Shown here: piece after piece, positions 8,895-17,568 of the stretch
Layout: each line of letters starts with the position of its first letter
How positions within the stretch are numbered: position 1 is the first letter of the stretch
NCBI RefSeq assembly: GCF_000308655.1
Contig: NZ_BAGC01000110.1
Span: 62,001 to 126,000 of the forward strand
Direction: 5' to 3'
Source of the DNA: Nocardia niigatensis NBRC 100131
GTDB taxonomy: Bacteria > Actinomycetota > Actinomycetes > Mycobacteriales > Mycobacteriaceae
Length of the DNA: 64,000 bases
Made by a program: the position numbers and the translations under genes
The notes under the pieces: generated by a model
What the model was told of the DNA's origin: nothing
Databases searched by the model: none
What the model saw: the letters and a program-made list of their open reading frames with translations, nothing else

Positions 8895-9636
8895 TGCCGG
8901 AGCCCAGCGAGGCGGGCACGGTGTGGTGAAAGCGACGCGGCGGCAGGGATGGCAGGCCGGCGTGACGGGCCCGTTCGAGTCCGATTCGCGTCACCGCGCC
9001 GACAACGGTCCGCCACACCAACCGGTTCGCGGGAACCGTGTAGCTCAACCGGGTGTGCGGCGCGTATCGCGTTCCCGCGTCGTCGTTTTCGAGCCATCCG
9101 GTCAAGGCGATCCGACGCTGTCCCAGCGTTCCCGCGGTGAATGCGTGTCCGGTCAATCCGGCGCGGCGCTGTCCGGGCGGCACCAGCCCGGGCGGAACGG
9201 ACAGGTTCAACCCGTCCGGTGACGGCTCCGCCGCCTGGATCGGCGCGACCATCGGATACCCGTCCGCCCCGACCCATCCGAGCAGACGATGCGGCAATGA
9301 TCGCAGCTCACGGGCGACGCGGTCGACATCGACGCGTGCACCGGTACCGTTCGCGGGTGGCTTCTGCGAGGCCGGAGCATCATCGGGCGTGCGAGCCCGT
9401 CTACGAATGACGGTGCGCCACAGTCGATATCAGGGAACGCGATGATCCGCTCGGCCCGAATCCGCACGATGACCCGATCCCACCAGAACGGTTCCAGCCA
9501 CCGATTCCACAGCGCTCCGCCGAGCTCATCCGGCCCGAGTGCGGTCCCCGCCCGCCGGTAGAAGTCCTGCAGCTCGTCGCGATCCGGATACCAGGAAAAA
9601 CTCGCATCCCCCTGGACGACAACGAAATCCCCCCCG
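8845..9636 (-). pseudogene. PNPOx-fold flavin protein, C-terminal part, truncated by insertion
   Basis: The reading starts at the insertion junction with DFVVVQGDASFSWYPDRDEL, a segment typical of pyridoxamine-phosphate-oxidase-like (PNPOx) proteins. It continues to ...IIAFPDIDCGAPSFVDGLAR and then changes frame near 9385 to DDAPASQKPPANG and SLPHRLLGWVGADGYPMVAP. The missing N-terminal part lies at 11460 and beyond, across a 1.8 kb insertion. Joining the two sides in the shared G-tract gives HAREHGKARGDFVVVQGD, a natural family sequence. The gene is dead by insertion, and the second frameshift is either later decay or an error. Confidence 0.7.
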
Positions 9637-9866
9637 TTACCTTCTTCGTGATCCCGCTACGGGGTCACGGTCGCCAGGCCCGGTATGACTTCTTGCCCCT
9701 GTCTTTCGCATGATCCGGGGGGTGGTGTCGCCGGGTCCTGGTGGTGTCGATGGACCGCTGATGGGGACAGGGCCGAGCGCAGGTCTCTTCGTAACGTGGG
9801 TGCCGGACGTCGACGCCGGATCGGCGACCATTCAGGGTGCGACGCGATGAAGGGACACTCCCGAAG
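9637..9866 (+). ncRNA. Candidate IS110 bridge-RNA region
   Basis: IS110-group elements encode a structured bridge RNA in the non-coding stretch before the transposase, carrying target- and donor-binding loops. Here 230 bp lie between the insertion edge and the transposase start. They contain GC-rich self-complementary segments, for example CCGGACGTCGACGCCGG at about 9802-9818. No loop was matched to the flanks; this is position plus family knowledge. Confidence 0.3.
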
Positions 9867-11066
9867 GTGACACAGGCGTATGCCGTGTTCTGCGGCGTTG
9901 ACGTGGGCAAGGGCGAGCATCACGCGGTCGGGCTGGACCCGACCGGGAAACGGTTGCACGACAGAGCATTACCCAACGACGAAGCCCGCCTGCGTGCGGT
10001 GTTCGAGAAGCTGGCCGCACACGGGCCGCTGCTGATCGTGGTCGATCAACCCAACACCATTGGCGCGTTGCCGGTGACCGTCGCCCGCGCCATGGGCCAC
10101 GACGTGGCCTATCTGCCCGGGCTGTCGATGCGCCGTATTGCCGATCTGTATCCGGGACAGGCGAAAACCGACGCTCGCGACGCGTTCATCATCGCCGACA
10201 CCGCTCGCACCCTGCCGCATACGCTGCGCCGGGTCGATGTCGGCGATGAAGCGCTCACCGAGCTGGGCTTGTTGGTCGGCTACGACGACGATCTGGCTGG
10301 GGAAGCCACCCGCACCAGCAACCGTATCCGCGGCCTGCTCACCATCGTCCATCCCGCCCTCGAACGCGTCCTCGGCCCGCGCATCGCGCATCCGGCGGTG
10401 CTGGAGATCCTGTCGCGCTGCGGCGGACCGGAAGGCATCCGAGCGACCGGGAAACGCAAGCTCACAGCGCTGGCGGTCAAACACGCACCCCGCATGGGCG
10501 CGCGCCTGGCCGAGGAAATCTTTGCCGCGCTGCCCGCGCAGACGGTCACCGTCCCGGGCAGCAAGGCCGCCGAGGTCGTGCTCCCCAAACTCGCCGACTC
10601 GCTGAAATCGGTGCTGCTGCAGCGACAATCGATCGCCGCCGATATCGAGAGGATGCTCGATGCGCACCCTCTTGCCAAGGTCCTGACCTCGATGCCTGGC
10701 ATCGGAGTCAGGACCGGAGCCCGCATCCTGCTCGAAGTCGGCGACGGCTCGGCTTTCCCCACCGCCGGGCACCTGGCCGCCTACGCCGGCATCGCCCCGA
10801 TCACCCACCGCTCCGGCAGCTCCATCCGCGGCGAGCACCCCGCCCGCTCGGGCAACCACAAACTCAAACGCGCCCTGTTCCTGTCCGCGTTCGCGGCCCT
10901 GCACGACCCGGCCAGCCGCGCCTACTACACCCGAAAACGCGACGAGGGCAAAAAGCACAACGCCGCCCTGATCTGCCTGGCCCGCCGCCGCTGCGACGTC
11001 CTCTACGCCATGCTGAAAACCAAACAGCCCTACCGTGATTCACCCGCATCAGCGAGCACCGGCTAG
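9867..11066 (+). CDS. IS110-family transposase (DEDD recombinase)
   Basis: A 399-aa protein from the GTG at 9867, which gives the usual VTQAYAVFCGVDVGKGEHHA opening; an in-frame GTG at 9837 is possible. The N-terminal RuvC-like DEDD domain shows DVGK, VVDQP and QAKTDARDA. The C-terminal Tnp_20 domain shows SMPGIGVRTGARIL, AAYAGIAPITHRSGSS and the catalytic serine region GNHKLKRALF. The full length suggests it is active. It lies inside a broken PNPOx gene. The TAG stop overlaps the TAG of the opposite DUF6191 gene in CTAG. Confidence 0.92.
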   Translation: MTQAYAVFCGVDVGKGEHHAVGLDPTGKRLHDRALPNDEARLRAVFEKLAAHGPLLIVVDQPNTIGALPVTVARAMGHDVAYLPGLSMRRIADLYPGQAKTDARDAFIIADTARTLPHTLRRVDVGDEALTELGLLVGYDDDLAGEATRTSNRIRGLLTIVHPALERVLGPRIAHPAVLEILSRCGGPEGIRATGKRKLTALAVKHAPRMGARLAEEIFAALPAQTVTVPGSKAAEVVLPKLADSLKSVLLQRQSIAADIERMLDAHPLAKVLTSMPGIGVRTGARILLEVGDGSAFPTAGHLAAYAGIAPITHRSGSSIRGEHPARSGNHKLKRALFLSAFAALHDPASRAYYTRKRDEGKKHNAALICLARRRCDVLYAMLKTKQPYRDSPASASTG

Positions 11067-11350
11067 CGCGACTCCTCCCGATCGGCGCGCACCACGATCA
11101 CGACTGGGTCGTCGTCTTCGCCGACTGCCTGGTCGAGCCTCAACATCTGCCTGGACCGGGTTTCCTCGACGACATGTCGATAGGACGGGGACAGCAGCGA
11201 CTCCACCTGACCGAGCATGCCCGAACCGACTCCAGCGGTCTTGGGCCGGTGACGCCAGTAGATCCAACCGCGGCGCTCCGCCCACACCGCGATCCGATCG
11301 ATCACGGCCACCGCCACGACAAGCCCGGCCACCCCGATCGCCCAGTGCAT
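11063..11350 (-). CDS. DUF6191-like small membrane protein
   Basis: 95 aa from the ATG at 11350: one N-terminal membrane helix (HWAIGVAGLVVAVAVIDRIA), then a basic RGWIYWRHRP patch, and an acidic tail with GEDDDPVVIV. This matches actinobacterial DUF6191 proteins as I know them (single TM helix, short conserved GM-LGQVESLLSP and RSRQMLRLDQ segments). It lies within the 1.8 kb insertion, downstream of the transposase and converging on it. Function is unknown. Confidence 0.65.
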   Translation of the reverse strand: MHWAIGVAGLVVAVAVIDRIAVWAERRGWIYWRHRPKTAGVGSGMLGQVESLLSPSYRHVVEETRSRQMLRLDQAVGEDDDPVVIVVRADREESR

Positions 11351-11459
11351 GCTGCACCAGCCTCCCACCGCTCGAATCGACACCCGAAACCAACGTATCC
11401 GACGATCACCAGGAGAGCAGATCCACCGCAGCCGCAACTTGACGAAAACCATAGGGACA

Positions 11460-11640
11460 CCCCCCCGAGCCTTCCCGTGCTCCCGAGCATGAAAGACCAC
11501 CGCGACCCGTGGATTGCCCTCCAGCCGCCGCAACTTCTTGAACGCCGCCAAATCACTGGTGAACCGGAACGTCCGAGTCCCAGCCTCCCACCCGAAGCAG
11601 GCGCCCGCGGGTGGATGTCATCGGGTGGCGTCCGGTACCC
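11460..11640 (-). pseudogene. PNPOx-fold flavin protein, N-terminal fragment
   Basis: Reads GWEAGTRTFRFTSDLAAFKK then NPRVAVVFHAREHGKA up to the insertion junction. This is the core strand-loop-strand of a PNPOx-fold protein and the missing front of the remnant ending at 8845. Further upstream an in-frame TGA (about 11612) and a frame change show extra decay, and the true start codon is not visible before the next gene ends at 11722. Confidence 0.6.
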
Positions 11641-11721
11641 AACGGCCCGGGACCCAGTTTTCTGCCACTGCCTGCGATGACCGAGCCGGCCGGCGCAGGG
11701 CAGCATCAGGTATCGAGCAAC

Positions 11722-12780
11722 TCAATCACGTTGAGCCGCAAGGTCGGGGTGTGCGCGGCCGGCGACGACGGGTAGGTCCAGGCTGGATTTGAGGCCGGGG
11801 GATGCGGCGCACACGTATGGGATCGAGTTGACGCAGTGGTTTGCGGTCGCCACGATGCCGGGGTTGCGCTTCAAGCCTTCGGCGATGGTGGCGGGTTGCC
11901 AGCCGTGGATGACCACGAAAGTGTCGGGGTCGCCTTTGATCTCGATCTCGTAGCGTTCGCCCTCGGGGCCGAATTCCCAGGCGGGCTCGAGGTTCTCCTC
12001 CCCCATCAGCCAGTTGACCGCGATCCGGACAACCGGCCGGTCCCCCACCATGGCGTCCCACTGGAATCGCTGGCCCGCGACCTGACCGGGCTCGATGACT
12101 CCCATCGGCGACTCGATGGGCGCGGTGGCGACCGCGATGTCGTGCGAGGTGCGGATCTCGGCCTCGGCGAATCCGAGGGTATCCAGGCACATTCGCGCCG
12201 ATTGGGTGAATCCGCCGGTCAGCAGTCCGAGCATCGGCGACTTGCGGGCCTGTTCGGGAGTGCCGCCGAAACCCATCACCCAGCGCAGTACGTCGGGGGC
12301 GTCGTAGGTGCGCATGTCGGAGAATTCCTCGGCCCGCACGAACGTCACCGCCGACGACATCGCCGAGAGCACCAGCGGATGCAGATCGGTCGTCCCGCCG
12401 GGATTGATGCCGATGCCGTGCAGGGTGACGCCGCCGTCGAGACAGGCTTGCACCAGTTCGGCATCACGATCGCTCGGATAGAACCAGCCGACCGGCGTGA
12501 CAACGTTCTTTCCAGACCGCAGAATCCGCGCCACCTCATCGGGATTCGGAATCAGCGGCGCGTACACCACCGCGTCCGCCTCCAACGCCAGGATCTCCTC
12601 GACGTCGCTCGTCGCAACGACCCCGATCGAGCCCGTGCCGAGAATGTCACCGACATCCTTGCCGCTCTTGGCATCCGAGTGCACATAGCAACCGACCAAC
12701 TCGAGCTCGGGATGCACCCGCACCGCTTCGATCGCCGCCTTGCCGACCCCACCGGTAGCCCACTGGACAACCCGCAACAT
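11722..12780 (-). CDS. Dihydrodipicolinate-reductase-like NAD(P)-dependent enzyme
   Basis: 352 aa from the ATG at 12780, which has GAGGAGG 6 bases upstream. The N-terminal Rossmann fold opens VVQWATGGVGKAAIEAV, with the DHDPR-like GKNVVTPVGWFYPS region and GINPGGTTDLHPLVL motif. The C-terminal half resembles 2,4-diaminopentanoate dehydrogenase and related actinobacterial enzymes. Such proteins reduce or oxidise imines or ketones with NAD(P)H. A paralogue heads the operon at 25828. The substrate is unknown, and it is not the lysine-pathway DapB. Confidence 0.78.
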   Translation of the reverse strand: MLRVVQWATGGVGKAAIEAVRVHPELELVGCYVHSDAKSGKDVGDILGTGSIGVVATSDVEEILALEADAVVYAPLIPNPDEVARILRSGKNVVTPVGWFYPSDRDAELVQACLDGGVTLHGIGINPGGTTDLHPLVLSAMSSAVTFVRAEEFSDMRTYDAPDVLRWVMGFGGTPEQARKSPMLGLLTGGFTQSARMCLDTLGFAEAEIRTSHDIAVATAPIESPMGVIEPGQVAGQRFQWDAMVGDRPVVRIAVNWLMGEENLEPAWEFGPEGERYEIEIKGDPDTFVVIHGWQPATIAEGLKRNPGIVATANHCVNSIPYVCAASPGLKSSLDLPVVAGRAHPDLAAQRD

Positions 12781-12800
12781 GGGCCCTCCTCGAAATCGAG

Positions 12801-12828
12801 ACCATAAAGATGAGAGTGACTCTCTCAA
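12801..12828 (-). promoter_or_regulatory. Promoter overlapped by palindrome GAGAGT-G-ACTCTC
   Basis: On the minus strand TTGAGA (12828-12823) and TATGGT (12806-12801) are 16 bp apart, a good -35/-10 pair for the reductase-like gene. A 6-1-6 palindrome (12812-12824) fills the spacer, as expected for a repressor site that blocks the polymerase. The cognate regulator is not obvious nearby. Confidence 0.5.
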
Positions 12829-13055
12829 TGAAGGCGAGTCTCGCAGAGGCGAGTGGCCATGACAACGGTCCGAGCGCGCACAGGAACCATCCGCCGCGGG
12901 TCTACCCACCCGGACGCCATGCCCCGAAGAGCAACAGCCCACACCATTCTCGGGGGACGGCGGCCGTCCGGGGCGAACGCCTGCGCGTCCGACCGGCATA
13001 TCCGGCTGTCGCCGGTAGCATCAGCGACTGTGAGTGCCGATCCGAGGCCGGGCTC

Positions 13056-13874
13056 GTGACCGCGGCCGGAAGCGGGGACACGTCCTTCACCGGCTCGATC
13101 CCCGAGATCTACGACGAGCTGCTGGTTCCGATGATCTTCGAGGAACCGGCCCGGCTACTCGCGGAATCGGTGGCCGCGACCGACGCTGTCGACATCCTCG
13201 AAACCGCCGCCGGAACCGGCGCGCTGACCCGAGCCCTCGCCCGGCTGGGCGGTCACGACATCGTGGCCACCGATCTCAACGAACCCATGGTGAAAGCCGC
13301 AGCGACCCGCCTGGTCTCCGACCGCGTCCGGTGGCACGTGGCCGATGCCCAGCACCTGCCCTTCCCCGACCGCTCCTTCGACGTGGTGGCATGCCAATTC
13401 GGCGCCATGTTCCTTCCCGACAAGATGCACGGATATACCGAGGCCCTGCGGGTTCTACGGCCCGGCGGCATGTTCGCCTTCAACGTCTGGGACCGGCTCG
13501 ACACCAACGCCGTAGCCCTGGTCATCACCGAGGCCCTGTGCGCCGCAGCCCCCGACGAACCCCTGGAATTCTTCCGCCGAACCCCCTACGGGTACTTCGA
13601 CATCGACCAAATCCGCAGCGAGCTCACTTCAGCAGGCTTCGAACGAATCACTGGTGAATACATCGAAAGCTCCAGCCACACCACCCCGGAAACCGGCGCA
13701 ATCGCCTTCTGCCAAGGAACCCCTCTTCGCGGCGAAATCGAACGTCACTCTTCCCTCGACCTCGAATCCGCAACCACCATCGCCACCACCGCACTGCGCC
13801 GGCGATACGGGCCGGACGCATTCGACGCACCCATCCGATGGCTGCAGCTGACAGCCTGGCGACCAGCCGATTAG
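13056..13874 (+). CDS. SAM-dependent methyltransferase
   Basis: 272 aa from the GTG at 13056. Class I methyltransferase of the UbiE/Methyltransf_11 type: motif I ILETAAGTGALTRAL, acidic motif II IVATDLNEPMV, ADAQHLPFPDRSFDVVACQF and post-motif RVLRPGGMFAFNVWD. The N-terminal YDELLVPMIFEEPARLL is typical of small-molecule methyltransferases. The acceptor is unknown. It is divergent from the reductase-like gene, and a longer frame upstream has no better start. Confidence 0.85.
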   Translation: MTAAGSGDTSFTGSIPEIYDELLVPMIFEEPARLLAESVAATDAVDILETAAGTGALTRALARLGGHDIVATDLNEPMVKAAATRLVSDRVRWHVADAQHLPFPDRSFDVVACQFGAMFLPDKMHGYTEALRVLRPGGMFAFNVWDRLDTNAVALVITEALCAAAPDEPLEFFRRTPYGYFDIDQIRSELTSAGFERITGEYIESSSHTTPETGAIAFCQGTPLRGEIERHSSLDLESATTIATTALRRRYGPDAFDAPIRWLQLTAWRPAD

Positions 13875-13993
13875 GCAGACTCGGGCCGGCACTCCGCCGA
13901 AGCGGTCCGACGAATTGCCCAGAGAAGCAACAAGACTCGGCAGCCGGGGAACAGCCGTCCTGGACTGCCGTGGTGCCGCACCGAATCTGATTA

Positions 13994-14386
13994 TCAGGCT
14001 CCGAACGCGGTGATCCGGTCCGGGATGACGCGCACGATCCAGCGTTGCACTTCCGACGGCTCCGGCGGCGGCAACTCCCCCACATACTTTCGGGACAACC
14101 GCGCCGGAAGTTCCTTGTCCGGATCCGGCACCAACTCGGCAGTTCCGGCGATGTCGATTGTCCGGTAAGGGTTTTGCGAGTCCAGGACGGTCACGCTGAC
14201 GCGGGGGTCTCGGGCGAGATTGCGGCCTTTCCGGCGTTGCGCGGTCGTCGTGAACACCAGCGTGTCACCGTCACGATCAACCCAGATCACCGAGGTGTGT
14301 GGCGACCCGTCCTCGTTCATCGTCGCAACGACCGCGAAGTTTCTGCCATCCAACATGTTCCGCATGTGTTCATGAAGTTCGGTCAC
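13994..14386 (-). CDS. PPOX-class F420-dependent oxidoreductase-like protein
   Basis: 130 aa from the GTG at 14386 (VTELHEHMRNMLDGRNFAVV). It has the split-barrel fold pattern ATMNEDGSPHTSVIWVDRDG, then RKGRNLARDPRVSVTVLD and YRTIDIAGTAELV, ending KYVGELPPPEPSEVQRWIVR. This is the actinobacterial PPOX-class TIGR03618-like group that binds F420 or flavin and reduces small molecules. The size and motif order are normal. The substrate is not predictable. Confidence 0.85.
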   Translation of the reverse strand: MTELHEHMRNMLDGRNFAVVATMNEDGSPHTSVIWVDRDGDTLVFTTTAQRRKGRNLARDPRVSVTVLDSQNPYRTIDIAGTAELVPDPDKELPARLSRKYVGELPPPEPSEVQRWIVRVIPDRITAFGA

Positions 14387-14765
14387 CCTGCGAAAACTAC
14401 CCAGGCCGGGCATTCGCGTGAATGGCCCAAAAGCTCATCCCCATATCCCAATCGCTCATCGCACCGATCGCCGAGCTGCGGCCATTTCCGCGCCTGGCCC
14501 GGGCGACCTCTCCGGCGGCGGGGCTCCGATCGACGATCGCGCGGACGTCTCCTGGGTCGAATGTTCTGCACCGCGGGCAGGTATGGCATGTGCTGGTTGC
14601 ATGTCTCGGATCGGCGGGGTCCAACGGGGCGGATTCGGGTGAGGCTGTCCGGCTCAGGCCCGGGCGGGTGACTGCTCCCGGCGGAGGGGTCGGGCCGCGT
14701 GATCATGGTTTGCCCGGCGGTGGCACAGTGGATCGGAGCAGGGCCTAGCGAGGAGGAAGTATTCC
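14387..14765. other. Intergenic region without a convincing gene
   Basis: 379 bp between divergent genes. A minus-strand stretch near 14570 reads CHTCPRCRTFDPGD, suggestive of a zinc-ribbon scrap, but it has no start or family match and is probably chance or a relic. The region should hold both promoters; none stands out. Confidence 0.4.
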
Positions 14766-15380
14766 ATGAGTGGACGTACCCCCAGCCAGTGGGAGGAACT
14801 CACCGCTGCCGACCCTGGGCATTCGACGTGGTACGTGGAGCGGTTCCGCACGTTGGCGGCCGAGGGCACGGATATCGTCGGGGAGGCGCGGCTGATCGAC
14901 GCGATGCTCGATCGCGGTAGCCGGGTACTTGATGCGGGGTGTGGTCCGGGGCGGCTGGGTGGTTACCTGCACGGAGCTGGTCACGCGGTTGTCGGTGTGG
15001 ACGTCGATCCGGTGTTGATCGCTGCGGCGGAGCACGACTATCCCGGTCCGACGTGGCTGGTCGGCGATCTCGCCGAGCTGGATCTGCCGGCGCGTGGGAT
15101 CGCCGCCGATTTCGATGTCATCGTGTGCGCCGGGAATGTGATGACATTTCTGGCGCCGTCCACCCGAGAGGCGGTCCTGGCCGGGTTCGTCCGCCATCTC
15201 GCGCCGACCGGCCGGTTGGTTGTGGGATTCGGTGCGGATCGCGGTTACGAGTTCTCGCAGTTCCTGGCAGACGCCGAACGTGCCGGGCTCTCGGTGGATC
15301 TGCGGCTGTCGACTTGGGACCTCCGCCCATTCACCGACGAGTCCGACTTTCTCGTGGCGGTGTTCTCGCGCGCGAAGTGA
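14766..15380 (+). CDS. SAM-dependent methyltransferase
   Basis: A 204-aa class I methyltransferase with a strong ribosome site (GAGGAGGAAG) 8 bases before the ATG. Motif I is VLDAGCGPGRLGGYLHGAGH, the acidic loop is VVGVDVDPVLI, and DFDVIVCAGNVMTF is motif IV, followed by GRLVVGFG. The C-terminal STWDLRPFTDESDFLVAVF strand pair is typical of this compact actinobacterial family. The acceptor is unknown. It is single-gene and convergent with the DUF2786 gene. Confidence 0.87.
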   Translation: MSGRTPSQWEELTAADPGHSTWYVERFRTLAAEGTDIVGEARLIDAMLDRGSRVLDAGCGPGRLGGYLHGAGHAVVGVDVDPVLIAAAEHDYPGPTWLVGDLAELDLPARGIAADFDVIVCAGNVMTFLAPSTREAVLAGFVRHLAPTGRLVVGFGADRGYEFSQFLADAERAGLSVDLRLSTWDLRPFTDESDFLVAVFSRAK

Positions 15381-15759
15381 AGCATGGAGAATCCCGACCC
15401 GGCGCCGAGCCGAGCCTCGAGTTCGGCGGGATCGCCGCGTTCCGACCGCAGGACGCGGCGGCGGGTCGAGACAGCGGGCACGTGGCGTCGATATCGCCGC
15501 CTCGACCCGCGCTGGAATGACCGATCAGGAATTCGAAACCGATTGCGGCAATTGAATACTCGACCGCTCCGACGACGAGACCGGGACCCGGCCGGTGCGC
15601 TCGGGAAAGACCCGGCTAGGAATCGCGAAACGCAGCTCACCGCGATGTCCACGAACGATCGGATCGAGGGGGCGCGACCACGGTGGTGGTCGGCAGCGAA
15701 AAGCGCTGCTTCTGAGGGGATTTCGGCCCGCAACCCAAACGGTACGCCGACCTGCGAAG
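15381..15759. other. Gene-free spacer between convergent genes
   Basis: 379 bp. Open frames on both strands are arginine- and serine-rich GC artefacts with no motif. Short GCCGA/TCGGC inverted pairs occur near 15408 but no convincing terminator was seen. Confidence 0.4.
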
Positions 15760-17049
15760 TCAGGAGTCGAGGTTGGCGCGGTCGGCGGCGGCGCGGCCCG
15801 CGTGCCAGCCCTCGGCATCAGGTACCGAGACGCGCGACGCTTTCACGGCCGGGAACAGCGTCTCGAAGGCAGTGTCGACCCGTAGTTGATGCGAGGCGAG
15901 AACGGGCAGAAGTCGTTCGGAGTCAGCGGTTTTCGCGATCGTATCGGCGTTGGCGTGGGCGAGCCGCTCACCGATCCGGGTGGCGTAGGCGATGAGGAAC
16001 GACTTGCGGAACGGCCGGGTGCGGGCCGAGGCGGCGCCACGATGGTCGCCACTGGCGATCATCGCCCTGGTCGCCTGAACCAACAGCGAGGTGGTCAGCA
16101 GCTCCGCGGCATCGAGGTCGGCCTCGTCACCGACGATGGCCACGAAGCCCCACTCGGCGGAAAAGATCGCGCGGCACCGGTTGGCGCCCGCGACAGCATC
16201 GACCAGTAGGGCCTTCGCGTCGGCATAGGGCGTGTCCAGCCAGAGTCTGCGCGCACCGGGCAGATCGGGCGCGGCGGTGCCGGCCTCGAGCAGCACCCGA
16301 TCGATCGCGTATTTGGTCATCAACTCCTGCGCCTTGGCCGACAGCACCTCGGCTTCCTCCGGGAACGAGGTGGATTCGGCCTTCGCGAGCAATCCCCGAA
16401 CCCTGACGAGCGCCTTCTCGTCCACCGGATGGCGCGCCGCGCGCTCGGGACGCGCCGACCCCGGCAACGGCCGGATCAGCTCCATCCTCGGCATCTGGAA
16501 CAGCAGCGCCACCGCTTCGATCACCGCACCGACCGCCTCGGTGGCAATCAGCAGGTGCCTGCTCGCCCACTGCCCGAGATGCGGTTTCGATTGCTCCCAC
16601 CAAACGCTCGCCTCCAGCTCCCCCAGCTGAGCCAGCCACGTCTCATCGACCGTCTCCGCCGCGAACTGCCCAACGTAGGCGCCCATCATGTCGACCAGAT
16701 ACGCGACCGCGAATTCCCCGACCCGCCGGCGCGCGGCCTGATGAATATCCCCGGGCAGCCAGCCACTCTCGAACGCCGTCGTAATAGCCTGCCGCCCAGC
16801 CAGATACGCACCCCGCTCCAACTCCGGCGTGAACCCACCCTTCCCCAGCTCCGCCGCGAACACCCCCACAGCCCGCGAATCCCCTTTGGCCGACTCCAAA
16901 GCCCCCGCCAGAATCGCGTTCCCGATCTCCTCCGGCCCAGCCTCCCCCGCTTCCCCGAGCGCCGGCCGCACCGTCTCGAACCGGCCGCCCGCAGCCCGCT
17001 CCTCGCGAGCACGCTGCGCAGCCGCCCGATGCCGCCGGTTCTTCCCCAT
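15760..17049 (-). CDS. DUF2786-domain protein
   Basis: 429 aa from the ATG at 17049 (MGKNRRHRAAAQRAREERAA), preceded by GGAGGCGGAG. The middle carries the DUF2786 signature KAESTSFPEEAEVLSAKAQE followed by LMTKYAIDR (about residues 220-250), known from proteins and phage-linked genes of unknown role. The C-terminal part (FRKSFLIAYATRIGERL) completes the usual actinobacterial architecture. No enzyme motif or signal peptide is seen; it is probably cytoplasmic. Confidence 0.82.
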   Translation of the reverse strand: MGKNRRHRAAAQRAREERAAGGRFETVRPALGEAGEAGPEEIGNAILAGALESAKGDSRAVGVFAAELGKGGFTPELERGAYLAGRQAITTAFESGWLPGDIHQAARRRVGEFAVAYLVDMMGAYVGQFAAETVDETWLAQLGELEASVWWEQSKPHLGQWASRHLLIATEAVGAVIEAVALLFQMPRMELIRPLPGSARPERAARHPVDEKALVRVRGLLAKAESTSFPEEAEVLSAKAQELMTKYAIDRVLLEAGTAAPDLPGARRLWLDTPYADAKALLVDAVAGANRCRAIFSAEWGFVAIVGDEADLDAAELLTTSLLVQATRAMIASGDHRGAASARTRPFRKSFLIAYATRIGERLAHANADTIAKTADSERLLPVLASHQLRVDTAFETLFPAVKASRVSVPDAEGWHAGRAAADRANLDS

Positions 17050-17568
17050 TGCTCCGCCTCCACTCCTCCTCGAACCTTTGCACGATAGAGCCACCTACCG
17101 CCCGGCCGGGCACCCGGGCAGAGTCGCCAGCAGAGATTCAGCTATGACCAGCGCCCGGGCTGAAGGACGTCCAGCCAAAGTGCCGGCCAGCGGGGTGGAT
17201 CTACGCGTACCTGACGCCGGTCCGGGCGAGCAAGCGATGGAAGTTCCGATAGCGCAATCTCCACGCATCGATCCGATCGAGCGCTCGACTGCACACGATC
17301 GCGAAATCGACTCCTCTGCAGTCGATCTCCGTTCAGGCCGGTTCGCGATCCCGGGAGGCGGCCCGGTTGGTCACGAGCATGGGGACCGGGCCGTCGGGCC
17401 CGCCGGTGAAGGAGAACTGGGGGCGGATCGGGGTGGTGGTGGCCAGATTCAGTTCGATGCGGCGAAGGGGCTGCTGACCACGCCGTGACGCGACGAGCGG
17501 GTTGACTCTGCGCGGTGGCCGGGCGCACCATCAGTCGCACAGCCGCTCAGGGGTGGAAGGGGTTCGCC
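17050..17568. other. Gene-poor spacer with a possible gene scrap
   Basis: 519 bp. On the minus strand at 17339-17480 a clean stretch reads RIELNLATTTPIRPQF and then VPMLVTNRAASRDREPA before a stop. It resembles the tail of a real protein whose front is lost; I cannot name it. The rest shows no supported feature. Confidence 0.35.

Larger units (their letters stand above)
9637..11459 (+). mobile_element. 1.8 kb insertion: IS110-type transposase plus DUF6191 gene
   Basis: The segment separates the two halves of a PNPOx-fold gene and is flanked on both sides by the same 8 bases, cccccccg (9629-9636 and 11460-11467). Inside are an IS110-family transposase and, converging on it, a DUF6191 gene whose stop codon overlaps the transposase stop. 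IS110 elements usually leave no target duplication, so the C7G repeats may mark the recombination site rather than a duplication. The exact ends and whether DUF6191 is true cargo are inferred from the interruption. Confidence 0.55.
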
